Origin: Rhynchopus sp. YZ270_cl-10
Taxonomy: Eukaryota; Euglenozoa; Diplonemea; Diplonemida; Diplonemidae
Direction: 5' to 3'
Assembly: GCA_964035575.1 (NCBI GenBank)
Contig: OZ037894.1
Coordinates: 1 to 64,000 of the forward strand
Length of the DNA stretch: 64,000 bases
Shown here: positions 21,101-31,860 of the stretch, in pieces
Numbering within the stretch: the first letter of the stretch is position 1
Layout: the number at the start of each line of letters is the position of its first letter
Position numbers and translations under genes: made by a program
The notes under the pieces: model-generated
Told to the model about the DNA's origin: nothing
Database searches by the model: none
What the model saw: the letters and a program-made list of their open reading frames with translations, nothing else

Positions 21101-22629
21101 CGTTACCGTGAGCGGGCGCGCGAAGCGCGCACGCGAACGCCCCGCGGGAAGCGAATAGCTGACCGCCTGCCCAGTGTGTGAGGTCCATACAAAAAAAACC
21201 ACCTGTAAAAAAAGGTGAGGTCCTCCTCATGTTTCCATGGAAGTGTCACACAAGAACGACAGGTTTTTTAGCCCGTCACCAAATCGATTTTTTTAAATAA
21301 ATAGTTGCTCATCCAAAAGTGAATTTTTTGGGCTTAACGTGTTGTTTGGGGGTATTGAGGCCCAAAAAAAAATTTTTTTTCAGTCGTGTTCAGAAATTGG
21401 ACTGCCAAATGACATGTGGCATTCGGCCAAAAATCAGCTTTTTTGGTCATTTTTGCCTTGTAAAACATGACACTTGTGGCATGCTTCCCAGTACAGGAAA
21501 GTGCATTGAAAAACCTGAAAAAACACATCTAATATGTGATGGTCAAAAGTGCAAGATTCCTTCGTTAATGAACTTTTTGAGTACCAGTTATACCTGGGGA
21601 ATATGCTCAGATCACTCTTTTGACCATCTGGCGTTTACCACAAAAACACCACTTTTTACAGGCCACTTTACAGGCCAGTTCATGAAGGCACGAGTGAGGT
21701 TTTTTTGTACACGTTACCGTGAGCGGGCGCGCGAAGCGCGCACGCGAACGCCCCGCGGGAAGCGAATAGCTGACCGCCTGCCCAGTGTGTGAGGTCCTTA
21801 CAAAAAAAACCACCTGTAAAAAAAGGTGAGGTCCTCATCACGTTTCCATGGAAGTGTCACACAAGAACGACAGGTTTTTTAGCCCGTCACCAAATTGGAC
21901 TGCCAAATGACATGTGGCATTCGGCCAAAAATCAGCTTTTTTGGTCATTTTTGCCTTGTAAAACATGACACTTGTGGCATGCTTCCCAGTACAGGAAAGT
22001 GCATTGAAAAACCTGAAAAAACACATCTAATATGTGATGGTCAAAAGTGCAAGATTCCTTCGTTAATGAACTTTTTGAGTACCAGTTATACCTGGGGAAT
22101 ATGCTCAGATCACTCTTTTGACCATCTGGCGTTTACCACAAAAACACCACTTTTTACAGGCCACTTTACAGGCCAGTTCATGAAGGCACGAGTGAGGTTT
22201 TTTTGTACACGTTACCGTGAGCGGGCGCGCGAAGCGCGCACGCGAACGCCCCGCGGGAAGCGAATAGCTGACCGCCTGCCCAGTGTGTGAGGTCCTTACA
22301 AAAAAAACCACCTGTAAAAAAAGGTGAGGTCCTCATCACGTTTCCATGGAAGTGTCACACAAGAACGACAGGTTTTTTAGCCCGTCACCAAATCCTAAAA
22401 AACCTTAGTTTTTTAGTCTTTACTATAGAGATGTGCGCCACCCACACCACACACCCGCAAACCCACACCCACACCACCCACCCACACACCCACCCACACA
22501 CCCCCTCACCATCCAGAGGGGATTTGACCAAAAAATCGATTTTTTTAAATAAATAGTTGCTCATCCAAAAGTGAATTTTTTGGGCTTAACGTGTTGTTTG
22601 GGGGTATTGAGGCCCAAAAAAAAATTTTT
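15155..22629. repeat. 1.87-kb higher-order repeat, four copies
   Basis: Copies run 15155-17023, 17024-18891, 18892-20760 and 20761-22629 (1869, 1868, 1869, 1869 bp). Each is a trio: a type a monomer lacking the CA cassette (~609 bp), a type b monomer lacking the CA cassette and the following segment (~500 bp), and a full-length monomer (~760 bp). The deletions rejoin at the same CACCAAAT site. Copies differ by only a few bases. The fourth copy has a different CA cassette (ACACCCGCAAACCCACACCC) and ends exactly where the first LINE copy begins. Confidence 0.92.
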
Positions 22630-23237
22630 GTGCCGGTTTTGTTCGGGATCGCCTTGCTCCACTGCGCATGATGGGCGTTGAGGTCTCCAGCTATCACTAC
22701 TTGTTCGGTGGGGAGGTCTTCGCAGTCGAAGTCATCTTTGCGTATGTCTTTTTTTTGCTCCCCCACTGCGCTTGGCCGATATACATTGACAAAGCGTATA
22801 CCGTGCACTGTGACGTCGAGCCGTTCGGTGACTTTCCACTTCGAGAACGTGTGGACTTGGGTTGGATGTTTGTCACGCACCAGTGTTACTATCCCGCCTC
22901 CATGTGTTTCACTGGTTTTTTTGGTACGGCCTTCCGTTCTTTTGCGGGTGTAGCTGCGGTAGCCGTCGATCTTGAACGTATTGGCTTGTCCGCTCGCCTT
23001 CAGTTCTTGGAGCATGACAATGTCGTACTCCTTCTTGGTTATGTGCCGCCTTATTTCAGCTCTCTTAGTGTCGGTGAGTCCGTTGATGTTCCAACAGAGA
23101 CATCTCAGCGGACCCGGATTCGGATGTATCCCTGCTATCACAAGTAGAAGTAGTACCGTTGTGGATAGGTATTTAAGCAAGGAGGGGGTGTTTAGGGAGT
23201 GTGATAGGTGGAGGTGAGTTGTCAACGTCTCGCTTTT
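22630..23237 (-). CDS. LINE ORF2 N-terminal fragment, copy 1: 2A-like motif and partial APE endonuclease
   Basis: The frame is -1 relative to ORF1 and open through the whole ORF1 overlap. No ATG occurs in this frame between the end of ORF1 and the endonuclease; a run of six A (23239-23234) lies ten bases before the ORF1 stop codon. A hydrophobic stretch (LLKYLSTTVLLLLVIAG) leads into GIHPNPGP (23132-23109), a 2A-like ribosome-skipping motif in which the usual D and E are G and H. The endonuclease follows: CWNINGL (Asn), VMLQELKAS (catalytic Glu), a possible VNVYRPS segment, and VIAGDLNAHH (catalytic Asp/Asn). It ends about 13 residues later, before the SDH motif and the RT. It cannot make an active ORF2. 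The reading frame then runs into satellite to 22545. Confidence 0.8.
23109..23132 (-). other. 2A-like ribosome-skipping motif, GIHPNPGP
   Basis: NPGP, the invariant core of 2A peptides, sits directly before the endonuclease domain, the position known for 2A in several LINE ORF2 proteins. The canonical D-[VI]-E-x-NPGP is G-I-H-P-NPGP here, so activity is uncertain. Confidence 0.65.
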
Positions 23238-24793
23238 TTGGCGGATGGTGGTGTTCTGGGAGCTCGTCTGTCTCTGCCGTCTCGTTCGCTTCGTCCGTCT
23301 CGTCCGTCTTCCGTCGCGTCCTTTGGCATTCGAGTTTTGGTGGCAATTGCTTCTGCAATTAGTCCCGGAAGCCGGGACGTCAGGTCGTTGAAGCTGGCCT
23401 GTAGCCCTTGCAGACCGGTCTGAAGGTCCCTTTGCATCGTCAAAAGTTCTGTTACGTTGCGCTGCAGTTCCTCTATAGCGCCTTTGTTGTTGTGAATTTG
23501 TGAATTTAGGTTTTTTTGGGTGTCGCTCATCTGCGACATCTTCGCTGCGAAGTCGTTCCGCAGTGAGGAGATGTTGGTGGCGTTCTGGGAGGTGGCGGCC
23601 CTGCTTGCTGCATCGACGGTGGCTGTTGTTGCGGATGGTGCGGCTGCGGCGGCTGGTGCAGGCGCTGCGTTGCTGTTGGAGCCTCTGACGACGTTGCTCC
23701 ATGCTGTGGTGTTGTTTGCCAGGTTGTTTACAAAGGTGGTGGGTTTGGCGGCGGGTCTCTTCTTCTTTGGCCTGCGGAGCTTGTGGGAGGTGGAGACTTC
23801 TCGGGTGGTGATGTTTCTGTTGTTGAATAAGAAGAATTGGGGGAGCGTCTGTTGGGTTCGGATTTTGACCATCTGTGTAGTACCCGCTTGTTGGTGAGCT
23901 ATGACGGAGCAGACAATGCCATTTGTGCTGAGGGCCCCCACTAGGGCCTCGGGGTGTGTGAGGTAGTGCATCCCTGTCAGCACGAAGTGTCTCTCGGTGG
24001 CCATCTCTGGCTTCCCAATCTCTGTCCAGGCCGCTGTGATGTGCTCCCGTTCGGTGACGATGCCAAATGCTTTGGTTGACTTTATTAGCCGTCCTGCGTG
24101 TTTTGTAGCAAACGTGATTGCGTCTGCGAGGGTGGCAGTGGGTGGGAGCCAGACTACGGGCTCGTTGGTGACGGCTTTGGGTCTGACGATGACACCAGAT
24201 TGTCCTGACATCTCCCTCAGCGGCTTTCTCAGGGATACGGTGGCGGTGATGCGGCGCTCCCCTGCAGGGCGCACGCTGGCTACATCTGCACTGAGCCCGT
24301 TGAGGAACTTGCGTGCGGTGTCGAGCGGTTTCGTTAGCCATTCCGGGTTGGCGGCTACTGCCTCGTCGAGGACTTCCAGCTTTATCTCCTCCAGCTGGTG
24401 CGTGTTGGATGCCCCGAAAGAGGGGATGTTGTTCTTGTAGTTGGGGGCGGTGGAGGACAACACAAACAGGTGCACCTTTTTGAGGTAGCACTCCCCGTTC
24501 GGCTTCTGCACAATGCACTCCTGCGTGCTGTGCGCTTTGTGTCCCTGTATTGGGGCGGTGGTGGCGATGGCGATGACTGGTCCGTTCGGTGGGACCGCGT
24601 TCTTTGACGCAAGGTAGGTGTCTGCGTCGGCTAGCTTCAGCAGCGCAATAAAGCCTCGCTGCTCCGGGTTCCCGCTCCTGTAACGTTGTTGGAAGGTGGT
24701 GGGGTTTAGGACCTCTGTGTCCCAGTCCTCTTGACGGAGGGTGTGCATCCCGGCCGTTGCTGCTTCGCTTCTTTCGCCATGGAGGTCCTCCAT
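23222..24793 (-). CDS. LINE ORF1 protein, copy 1 (523 aa)
   Basis: The start chosen is ATG 24793 (MEDLHGERSEAATAGM, purine at -3 and G at +4). The frame is open further upstream to an ATG at 24913, but that one lies in satellite sequence outside the element. Residues about 1-335 form an unrecognised globular region (WDTEVLNPTTFQQRY, GVIVRPKAVTNEPVVWLPP). Then come a basic KLRRPKKKRPAAK stretch (about 338-350, possible nuclear or RNA-binding signal), an Ala/Pro-rich linker, a probable coiled coil at about 404-487 (IEELQRNVTELLTMQRDL), and an Arg/Asp-rich, basic tail ending SAKKARR. A coiled coil plus basic regions fits LINE ORF1 proteins, which trimerise and coat element RNA. No CCHC knuckle is visible. 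The frame is intact. Confidence 0.8.
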   Translation of the reverse strand: MEDLHGERSEAATAGMHTLRQEDWDTEVLNPTTFQQRYRSGNPEQRGFIALLKLADADTYLASKNAVPPNGPVIAIATTAPIQGHKAHSTQECIVQKPNGECYLKKVHLFVLSSTAPNYKNNIPSFGASNTHQLEEIKLEVLDEAVAANPEWLTKPLDTARKFLNGLSADVASVRPAGERRITATVSLRKPLREMSGQSGVIVRPKAVTNEPVVWLPPTATLADAITFATKHAGRLIKSTKAFGIVTEREHITAAWTEIGKPEMATERHFVLTGMHYLTHPEALVGALSTNGIVCSVIAHQQAGTTQMVKIRTQQTLPQFFLFNNRNITTREVSTSHKLRRPKKKRPAAKPTTFVNNLANNTTAWSNVVRGSNSNAAPAPAAAAAPSATTATVDAASRAATSQNATNISSLRNDFAAKMSQMSDTQKNLNSQIHNNKGAIEELQRNVTELLTMQRDLQTGLQGLQASFNDLTSRLPGLIAEAIATKTRMPKDATEDGRDGRSERDGRDRRAPRTPPSAKKARR

Positions 24794-24908
24794 GCCCAAG
24801 TCCGCCGCGTGGAGGCAGGCTGTCGCAGATCGGTAAGGTAATTGCTTAGAATGTAATAGTGACGATAGTTTTGATGTGTGGACTCTGGCTCCTCCTGTTG
24901 GGTGGGAG

Positions 24909-27900
24909 CACATCTAATATGTGATGGTCAAAAGTGCAAGATTCCTTCGTTAATGAACTTTTTGAGTACCAGTTATACCTGGGGAATATGCTCAGATCAC
25001 TCTTTTGACCATCTGGCGTTTACCACAAAAACACCACTTTTTACAGGCCACTTTACAGGCCAGTTCATGAAGGCACGAGTGAGGTTTTTTTGTACACGTT
25101 ACCGTGAGCGGGCGCGCGAAGCGCGCACGCGAACGCCCCGCGGGAAGCGAATAGCTGACCGCCTGCCCAGTGTGTGAGGTGCTTACAAAAAAAACCACCT
25201 GTAAAAAAAAGTGAGGTCCTCATCACGTTTCCATGGAAGTGTCACACAAGAACGACAGGTTTTTTAGCCCGTCACCAAATCGATTTTTTTAAATAAATAG
25301 TTGCTCATCCAAAAGTGAATTTTTTGGGCTTAACGTGTTGTTTGGGGGTATTGAGGCCCAAAAAAAATTTTTTTTTCAGTCGTGTTCAGAAATTGGACTG
25401 CCAAATGACATGTGGCATTCGGCCAAAAATCAGCTTTTTTGGTCATTTTTGCCTTGTAAAACATGACACTTGTGGCATGCTTCCCAGTACAGGAAAGTGC
25501 ATTGAAAAACCTGAAAAAACACATCTAATATGTGATGGTCAAAAGTGCAAGATTCCTTCGTTAATGAACTTTTTGAGTACCAGTTATACCTGGGGAATAT
25601 GGTCAGATCACTCTTTTGACCATCTGGCGTTTACCACAAAAACACCACTTTTTACAGGCCACTTTACAGGCCAGTTCATGAAGGCACGAGTGAGGTTTTT
25701 TTGTACACGTTACCGTGAGCGGGCGCGCGAAGCGCGCACGCGAACGCCCCGCGGGAAGCGAATAGCTGACCGCCTGCCCAGTGTGTGAGGTCCTTACAAA
25801 AAAAACCACCTGTAAAAAAAAGTGAGGTCCTCATCACGTTTCCATGGAAGTGTCACACAAGAACGACAGGTTTTTTAGCCCGTCACCAAATCCTAAAAAA
25901 CCTTAGTTTTTTAGTCTTTACTATAGAGATGTGCGCCACCCACACCACACACACTACACACCCACACACACACACCCACACACACACACACACACACCCC
26001 CTCACCACCAGAGGGGATTTGACCAAAAAATCGATTTTTTTAAATAAATAGTTGCTCATCCAAAAGTGAATTTTTTGGGCTTAACGTGTTGTTTGGGGGC
26101 ATTGAGGCCCAAAAAAAAAATTTAAGACAGTCCTGTTCAAAAAATGGACTGCCAAATGACATGTGGCATTCGGCCAAAAATCCTAAAAAACCTTAGTTTT
26201 TTAGTCTTTACTATAGAGATGTGCGCCACCCACACCACACACCCGCAAACCCACACCCACACCACCCACCCACACACCCACCCACACACCCCCTCACCAT
26301 CCAGAGGGGATTTGACCAAAAAATCGATTTTTTTAAATAAATAGTTGCTCATCCAAAAGTGAATTTTTTGGGCTTAACGTGTTGTTTGGGGGTATTGAGG
26401 CCCAAAAAAAAAATTTAAGACAGTCCTGTTCAAAAAATGGACTGCCAAATGACATGTGGCATTCGGCCAAAAATCAGCTTTTTCGGTCATTTTTACCTTG
26501 TAAAACATGACACTTGTGGCATGCTTCCCAGCACACAATAGTGCAAAAAAGTGACCATAGAGTTTTTTTGTACACGTTACCGCGAGCGGGCGCGCGAAGC
26601 GCGCACGCGAGCGCCCCGTGGGAAGCGAATAGCGGACCACCTGCCCAGTGCGTGAGGTGCATACAAAAAAAAACCACCTGTAAAAAAAGTGTGGTCCTCA
26701 TCACGTTTCCATGGAAGTGTCACACAAGAACGACAGGTTTTTTAGCCCGTCACCAAATCAGCTTTTTTGGTCATTTTTACCTTGTAAAACATGACACTTG
26801 TGGCATGCTTCCCAGTACACTAAAGTGTATTGAAAAACCTGAAAAAACACATGTAATATGTGATGGTCAAAAGTGCAAGATTCCTTCGTTAATGAACTTT
26901 TTGAGTACCAGTTATACCTGGGGAATATGGTCAGATCACTCTGTTGACCATCTGGCGTTTACCACAAAAACACCACTTTTTAACAGGCCACTTTTCACCT
27001 GAAAAGCCAGTTCATGAAGGCACAAGTGAAGTTTTTTTGTACACGTTACCGTGAGCGGGCGCGCGAAGCGCGCACGCGAACGCCCCGTGGGGAGCGAATA
27101 GCGGACCACCTGCCCAGTGCATGAGGTGCTTACAAAAAAAACCACCTGTAAAAAAAGTGAGGTCCTCATCACGTTTCCATGGAAGTGTCACACAAGAACG
27201 ACAGGTTTTTTAGCCCGTCACCAAATCCTAAAAAACCTTAGTTTTTTAGTCTTTACTATAGAGATGTGCGCCACCCACACCACACACACTACACACCCAC
27301 ACACAGCACACCCACACACACACACACACACACCCCCTCACCATCCAGAGGGGATTTGACCAAAAAATCGATTTTTTTAAATAAATAGTTGCTCATCCAA
27401 AAGTGAATTTTTTGGGCTTAACGTGTTGTTTGGGGGTATTGAGGCCCAAAAAAAAAATTTAAGACAGTCCTGTTCAAAAAATGGACTGCCAAATGACATG
27501 TGGCATTAGGCCAAAAATCAGCTTTTTTGGTCATTTTTACCTTGTAAAAACATGACACTTGTGGCATGCTTCCCAGCACACAATAGTGCAAAAAAGTCAC
27601 CCTAGCGTTTTTTTGTACACGTTACCGCGAGCGGGCGCGCGAAGCGCGCACGCGAGCGCCCCGTGGGGAGCGAATAGCGGACCACCTGCCCAGTGCGTGA
27701 GGTGCTTACAAAAAAAACCACCTGAAAAAAAAGTGTCATCACGTTTCCATGGAAGTGTCACAAGAACGACAGGTTTTTTAGCCCGTCACCAAATCCTAAA
27801 AAACCTTAGTTTTTTAGTCTTTACTATAGAGATGTGCGCCACCCACACCACACACACTACACACCCACACCCACACACACCCACACACACACACACACAC

Positions 27901-30900
27901 ACACCCCCTCACCACCAGAGGGGATTTGACCAAAAAATCGATTTTTTTAAATAAATAGTTGCTCATCAGAAAGTGAATTTTTTGGGCTTAACGTGTTGTT
28001 TGGGGGTATTGAGGCCCAAAAAAAAATTTTTTTTCAGTCGTGTTCAGAAATTGGACTGCCAAATGACATGTGGCATTCGGCCAAAAATCAGCTTTTTTGG
28101 TCATTTTTACCTTGTAAAACATGACACTTGTGGCATGCTTCCCAGCACAGGAAAGTGCATTGAAAAACCTGAAAAAACACATCTAATATGTGATGGTCAA
28201 AAGTGCAAGATTCCTTCGTTAATGAACTTTTTGAGTACCAGTTATACCTGGGGAATATGGTCAGATCACTCTTTTGACCATCTGGCGTTTACGACAAAAA
28301 CACCACTTTTTAACAGGCCACTTTACAGGCACAAGTAAGGTTTTTTTGTACACGTTACCGTGAGCGGGCGCGCGAAGCGCGCACGCGAACGCCCCGCGGG
28401 AAGCGAATAGCTGACCGCCTGCCCAGTGTGTGAGGTGCTTACAAAAAAAACCACCTGTAAAAAAAAGTGAGGTCCTCATCACGTTTCCATGGAAGTGTCA
28501 CACAAGAACGACAGGTTTTTTAGCCCGTCACCAAATCGATTTTTTTAAATAAATAGTTGCTCATCCAAAAGTGAATTTTTTGGGCTTAACGTGTTGTTTG
28601 GGGGTATTGAGGCCCAAAAAAAATTTTTTTTTCAGTCGTGTTCAGAAATTGGACTGCCAAATGACATGTGGCATTCGGCCAAAAATCAGCTTTTTTGGTC
28701 ATTTTTGCCTTGTAAAACATGACACTTGTGGCATGCTTCCCAGTACAGGAAAGTGCATTGAAAAACCTGAAAAAACACATCTAATATGTGATGGTCAAAA
28801 GTGCAAGATTCCTTCGTTAATGAACTTTTTGAGTACCAGTTATACCTGGGGAATATGGTCAGATCACTCTTTTGACCATCTGGCGTTTACCACAAAAACA
28901 CCACTTTTTACAGGCCACTTTACAGGCCAGTTCATGAAGGCACGAGTGAGGTTTTTTTGTACACGTTACCGTGAGCGGGCGCGCGAAGCGCGCACGCGAA
29001 CGCCCCGCGGGAAGCGAATAGCTGACCGCCTGCCCAGTGTGTGAGGTCCTTACAAAAAAAACCACCTGTAAAAAAAGGTGAGGTCCTCATCACGTTTCCA
29101 TGGAAGTGTCACACAAGAACGACAGGTTTTTTAGCCCGTCACCAAATCCTAAAAAACCTTAGTTTTTTAGTCTTTACTATAGAGATGTGCGCCACCCACA
29201 CCACACACACTACACACCCACACACAGCACACCCACACACACCCACACACACACACACACACACCCCCTCACCACCAGGGGGATTTGACCAAAAAATCGA
29301 TTTTTTTAAATAAATAGTTGCTCATCCAAAAGTGAATTTTTTGGGCTTAACGTGTTGTTTGGGGGCATTGAGGCCCAAAAAAAAAATTTAAGACAGTCCT
29401 GTTCAAAAAATGGACTGCCAAATGACATGTGGCATTCGGCCAAAAAGCAGCTTTTTTGGTCATTTTTACCTTGTAAAACATGACACTTGTGGCATGCTTC
29501 CCAGTACACAAAAGTGTATTGAAAAACCTGAAAAAACACATGTAATATGTGATGGTCAAAAGTGCAAGATTCCTTCGTTAATGAACTTTTTGAGTACCAG
29601 TTATACCTGGGGAATATGGTCAGCTCACTCTTCAGACCAGCTGGAGTTTACCACAAAAACACCACTTTTTACAGGCCACTTTTAAAGCAGTTCATGAAGG
29701 CATGAGTGAGGTTTTTTTGTACACGTTACCGTGAGCGGGCGCGCGAAGCGCGCACGCGAACGCCCCGCGGGAAGCGAATAGCTGACCGCCTGCCCAGTGT
29801 GTGAGGTCCATACAAAAAAAACCACCTGTAAAAAAAGGTGAGGTCCTCCTCATGTTTCCATGGAAGTGTCACACAAGAACGACAGGTTTTTTAGCCCGTC
29901 ACCAAATCGATTTTTTTAAATAAATAGTTGCTCATCCAAAAGTGAATTTTTTGGGCTTAACGTGTTGTTTGGGGGTATTGAGGCCCAAAAAAAAATTTTT
30001 TTTCAGTCGTGTTCAGAAATTGGACTGCCAAATGACATGTGGCATTCGGCCAAAAATCAGCTTTTTTGGTCATTTTTGCCTTGTAAAACATGACACTTGT
30101 GGCATGCTTCCCAGTACAGGAAAGTGCATTGAAAAACCTGAAAAAACACATCTAATATGTGATGGTCAAAAGTGCAAGATTCCTTCGTTAATGAACTTTT
30201 TGAGTACCAGTTATACCTGGGGAATATGCTCAGATCACTCTTTTGACCATCTGGCGTTTACCACAAAAACACCACTTTTTACAGGCCACTTTACAGGCCA
30301 GTTCATGAAGGCACGAGTGAGGTTTTTTTGTACACGTTACCGTGAGCGGGCGCGCGAAGCGCGCACGCGAACGCCCCGCGGGAAGCGAATAGCTGACCGC
30401 CTGCCCAGTGTGTGAGGTCCTTACAAAAAAAACCACCTGTAAAAAAAGGTGAGGTCCTCATCACGTTTCCATGGAAGTGTCACACAAGAACGACAGGTTT
30501 TTTAGCCCGTCACCAAATTGGACTGCCAAATGACATGTGGCATTCGGCCAAAAATCAGCTTTTTTGGTCATTTTTGCCTTGTAAAACATGACACTTGTGG
30601 CATGCTTCCCAGTACAGGAAAGTGCATTGAAAAACCTGAAAAAACACATCTAATATGTGATGGTCAAAAGTGCAAGATTCCTTCGTTAATGAACTTTTTG
30701 AGTACCAGTTATACCTGGGGAATATGCTCAGATCACTCTTTTGACCATCTGGCGTTTACCACAAAAACACCACTTTTTACAGGCCACTTTACAGGCCAGT
30801 TCATGAAGGCACGAGTGAGGTTTTTTTGTACACGTTACCGTGAGCGGGCGCGCGAAGCGCGCACGCGAACGCCCCGCGGGAAGCGAATAGCTGACCGCCT

Positions 30901-31252
30901 GCCCAGTGTGTGAGGTCCTTACAAAAAAAACCACCTGTAAAAAAAGGTGAGGTCCTCATCACGTTTCCATGGAAGTGTCACACAAGAACGACAGGTTTTT
31001 TAGCCCGTCACCAAATCCTAAAAAACCTTAGTTTTTTAGTCTTTACTATAGAGATGTGCGCCACCCACACCACACACCCGCAAACCCACACCCACACCAC
31101 CCACCCACACACCCACCCACACACCCCCTCACCATCCAGAGGGGATTTGACCAAAAAATCGATTTTTTTAAATAAATAGTTGCTCATCCAAAAGTGAATT
31201 TTTTGGGCTTAACGTGTTGTTTGGGGGTATTGAGGCCCAAAAAAAAATTTTT
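24909..31252. repeat. Satellite monomers between LINE copies 1 and 2
   Basis: With LINE 1 this forms an 8623-bp higher-order block (22630-31252). It holds full, cassette-deleted and core-deleted monomers. A class with ACACAATAGTGCAAAAAAGT near 26530 and 27580 lacks about 190 bp of the core. A very short type a monomer at about 26118-26410 jumps from GGCCAAAAATC straight into the CA cassette. Another junction, CACCAAATC to AGCTTTTTTGG, is at about 26753-26762. The last 1869 bp (29384-31252) is the same trio as at 15155-22629. It carries about 611 bp (one extra type b monomer near 25300-25900) that the later 8012-bp blocks lack. Confidence 0.88.
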
Positions 31253-31860
31253 GTGCCGGTTTTGTTCGGGATCGCCTTGCTCCACTGCGCATGATGGGCG
31301 TTGAGGTCTCCAGCTATCACTACTTGTTCGGTGGGGAGGTCTTCGCAGTCGAAGTCATCTTTGCGTATGTCTTTTTTTTGCTCCCCCACTGCGCTTGGCC
31401 GATATACATTGACAAAGCGTATACCGTGCACTGTGACGTCGAGCCGTTCGGTGACTTTCCACTTCGAGAACGTGTGGACTTGGGTTGGATGTTTGTCACG
31501 CACCAGTGTTACTATCCCGCCTCCATGTGTTTCACTGGTTTTTTTGGTACGGCCTTCCGTTCTTTTGCGGGTGTAGCTGCGGTAGCCGTCGATCTTGAAC
31601 GTATTGGCTTGTCCGCTCGCCTTCAGTTCTTGGAGCATGACAATGTCGTACTCCTTCTTGGTTATGTGCCGCCTTATTTCAGCTCTCTTAGTGTCGGTGA
31701 GTCCGTTGATGTTCCAACAGAGACATCTCAGCGGACCCGGATTCGGATGTATCCCTGCTATCACAAGTAGAAGTAGTACCGTTGTGGATAGGTATTTAAG
31801 CAAGGAGGGGGTGTTTAGGGAGTGTGATAGGTGGAGGTGAGTTGTCAACGTCTCGCTTTT
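31253..31860 (-). CDS. LINE ORF2 N-terminal fragment, copy 2
   Basis: Same 2A-like motif (31755-31732) and truncated endonuclease as copy 1, including GDLNAHH and the same end point. Confidence 0.75.

Larger units (their letters stand above)
22630..24908 (-). mobile_element. LINE fragment, copy 1: 5' end, ORF1 and start of ORF2
   Basis: A 2279-bp piece of a non-LTR retrotransposon on the minus strand. Order: 5' leader (24908-24794), ORF1 (24793-23222), and the ORF2 start with a 2A-like motif and half of an APE-type endonuclease (to 22630). Reverse transcriptase and the 3' tail are absent. The usual LINE truncation removes the 5' end, so loss of the 3' end points to rearrangement. The left junction is within A/T-rich monomer sequence (CCCAAAAAAAAATTTTT) and the right one shares CACATC with the monomer. 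About 150 bp of monomer is missing at the site and no target-site duplication is seen. The family is unassigned; the 2A plus APE layout occurs in trypanosomatid L1Tc/ingi and metazoan CR1-like LINEs. Confidence 0.9.

Noticed and set aside
22668-24440. Plus-strand frames of 62-159 codons antisense to the LINE
   Set aside because: They mirror the coding constraint of ORF1/ORF2 on the opposite strand and show no family motif.
22545-24518. 657-codon minus-strand frame as a single protein (and the same in the other four LINE copies)
   Set aside because: Its first ~430 codons overlap ORF1 in another frame and have low-complexity His/Gln/Arg content, and its last ~28 codons are satellite. Only the part from about 23237 to 22630 has family motifs.
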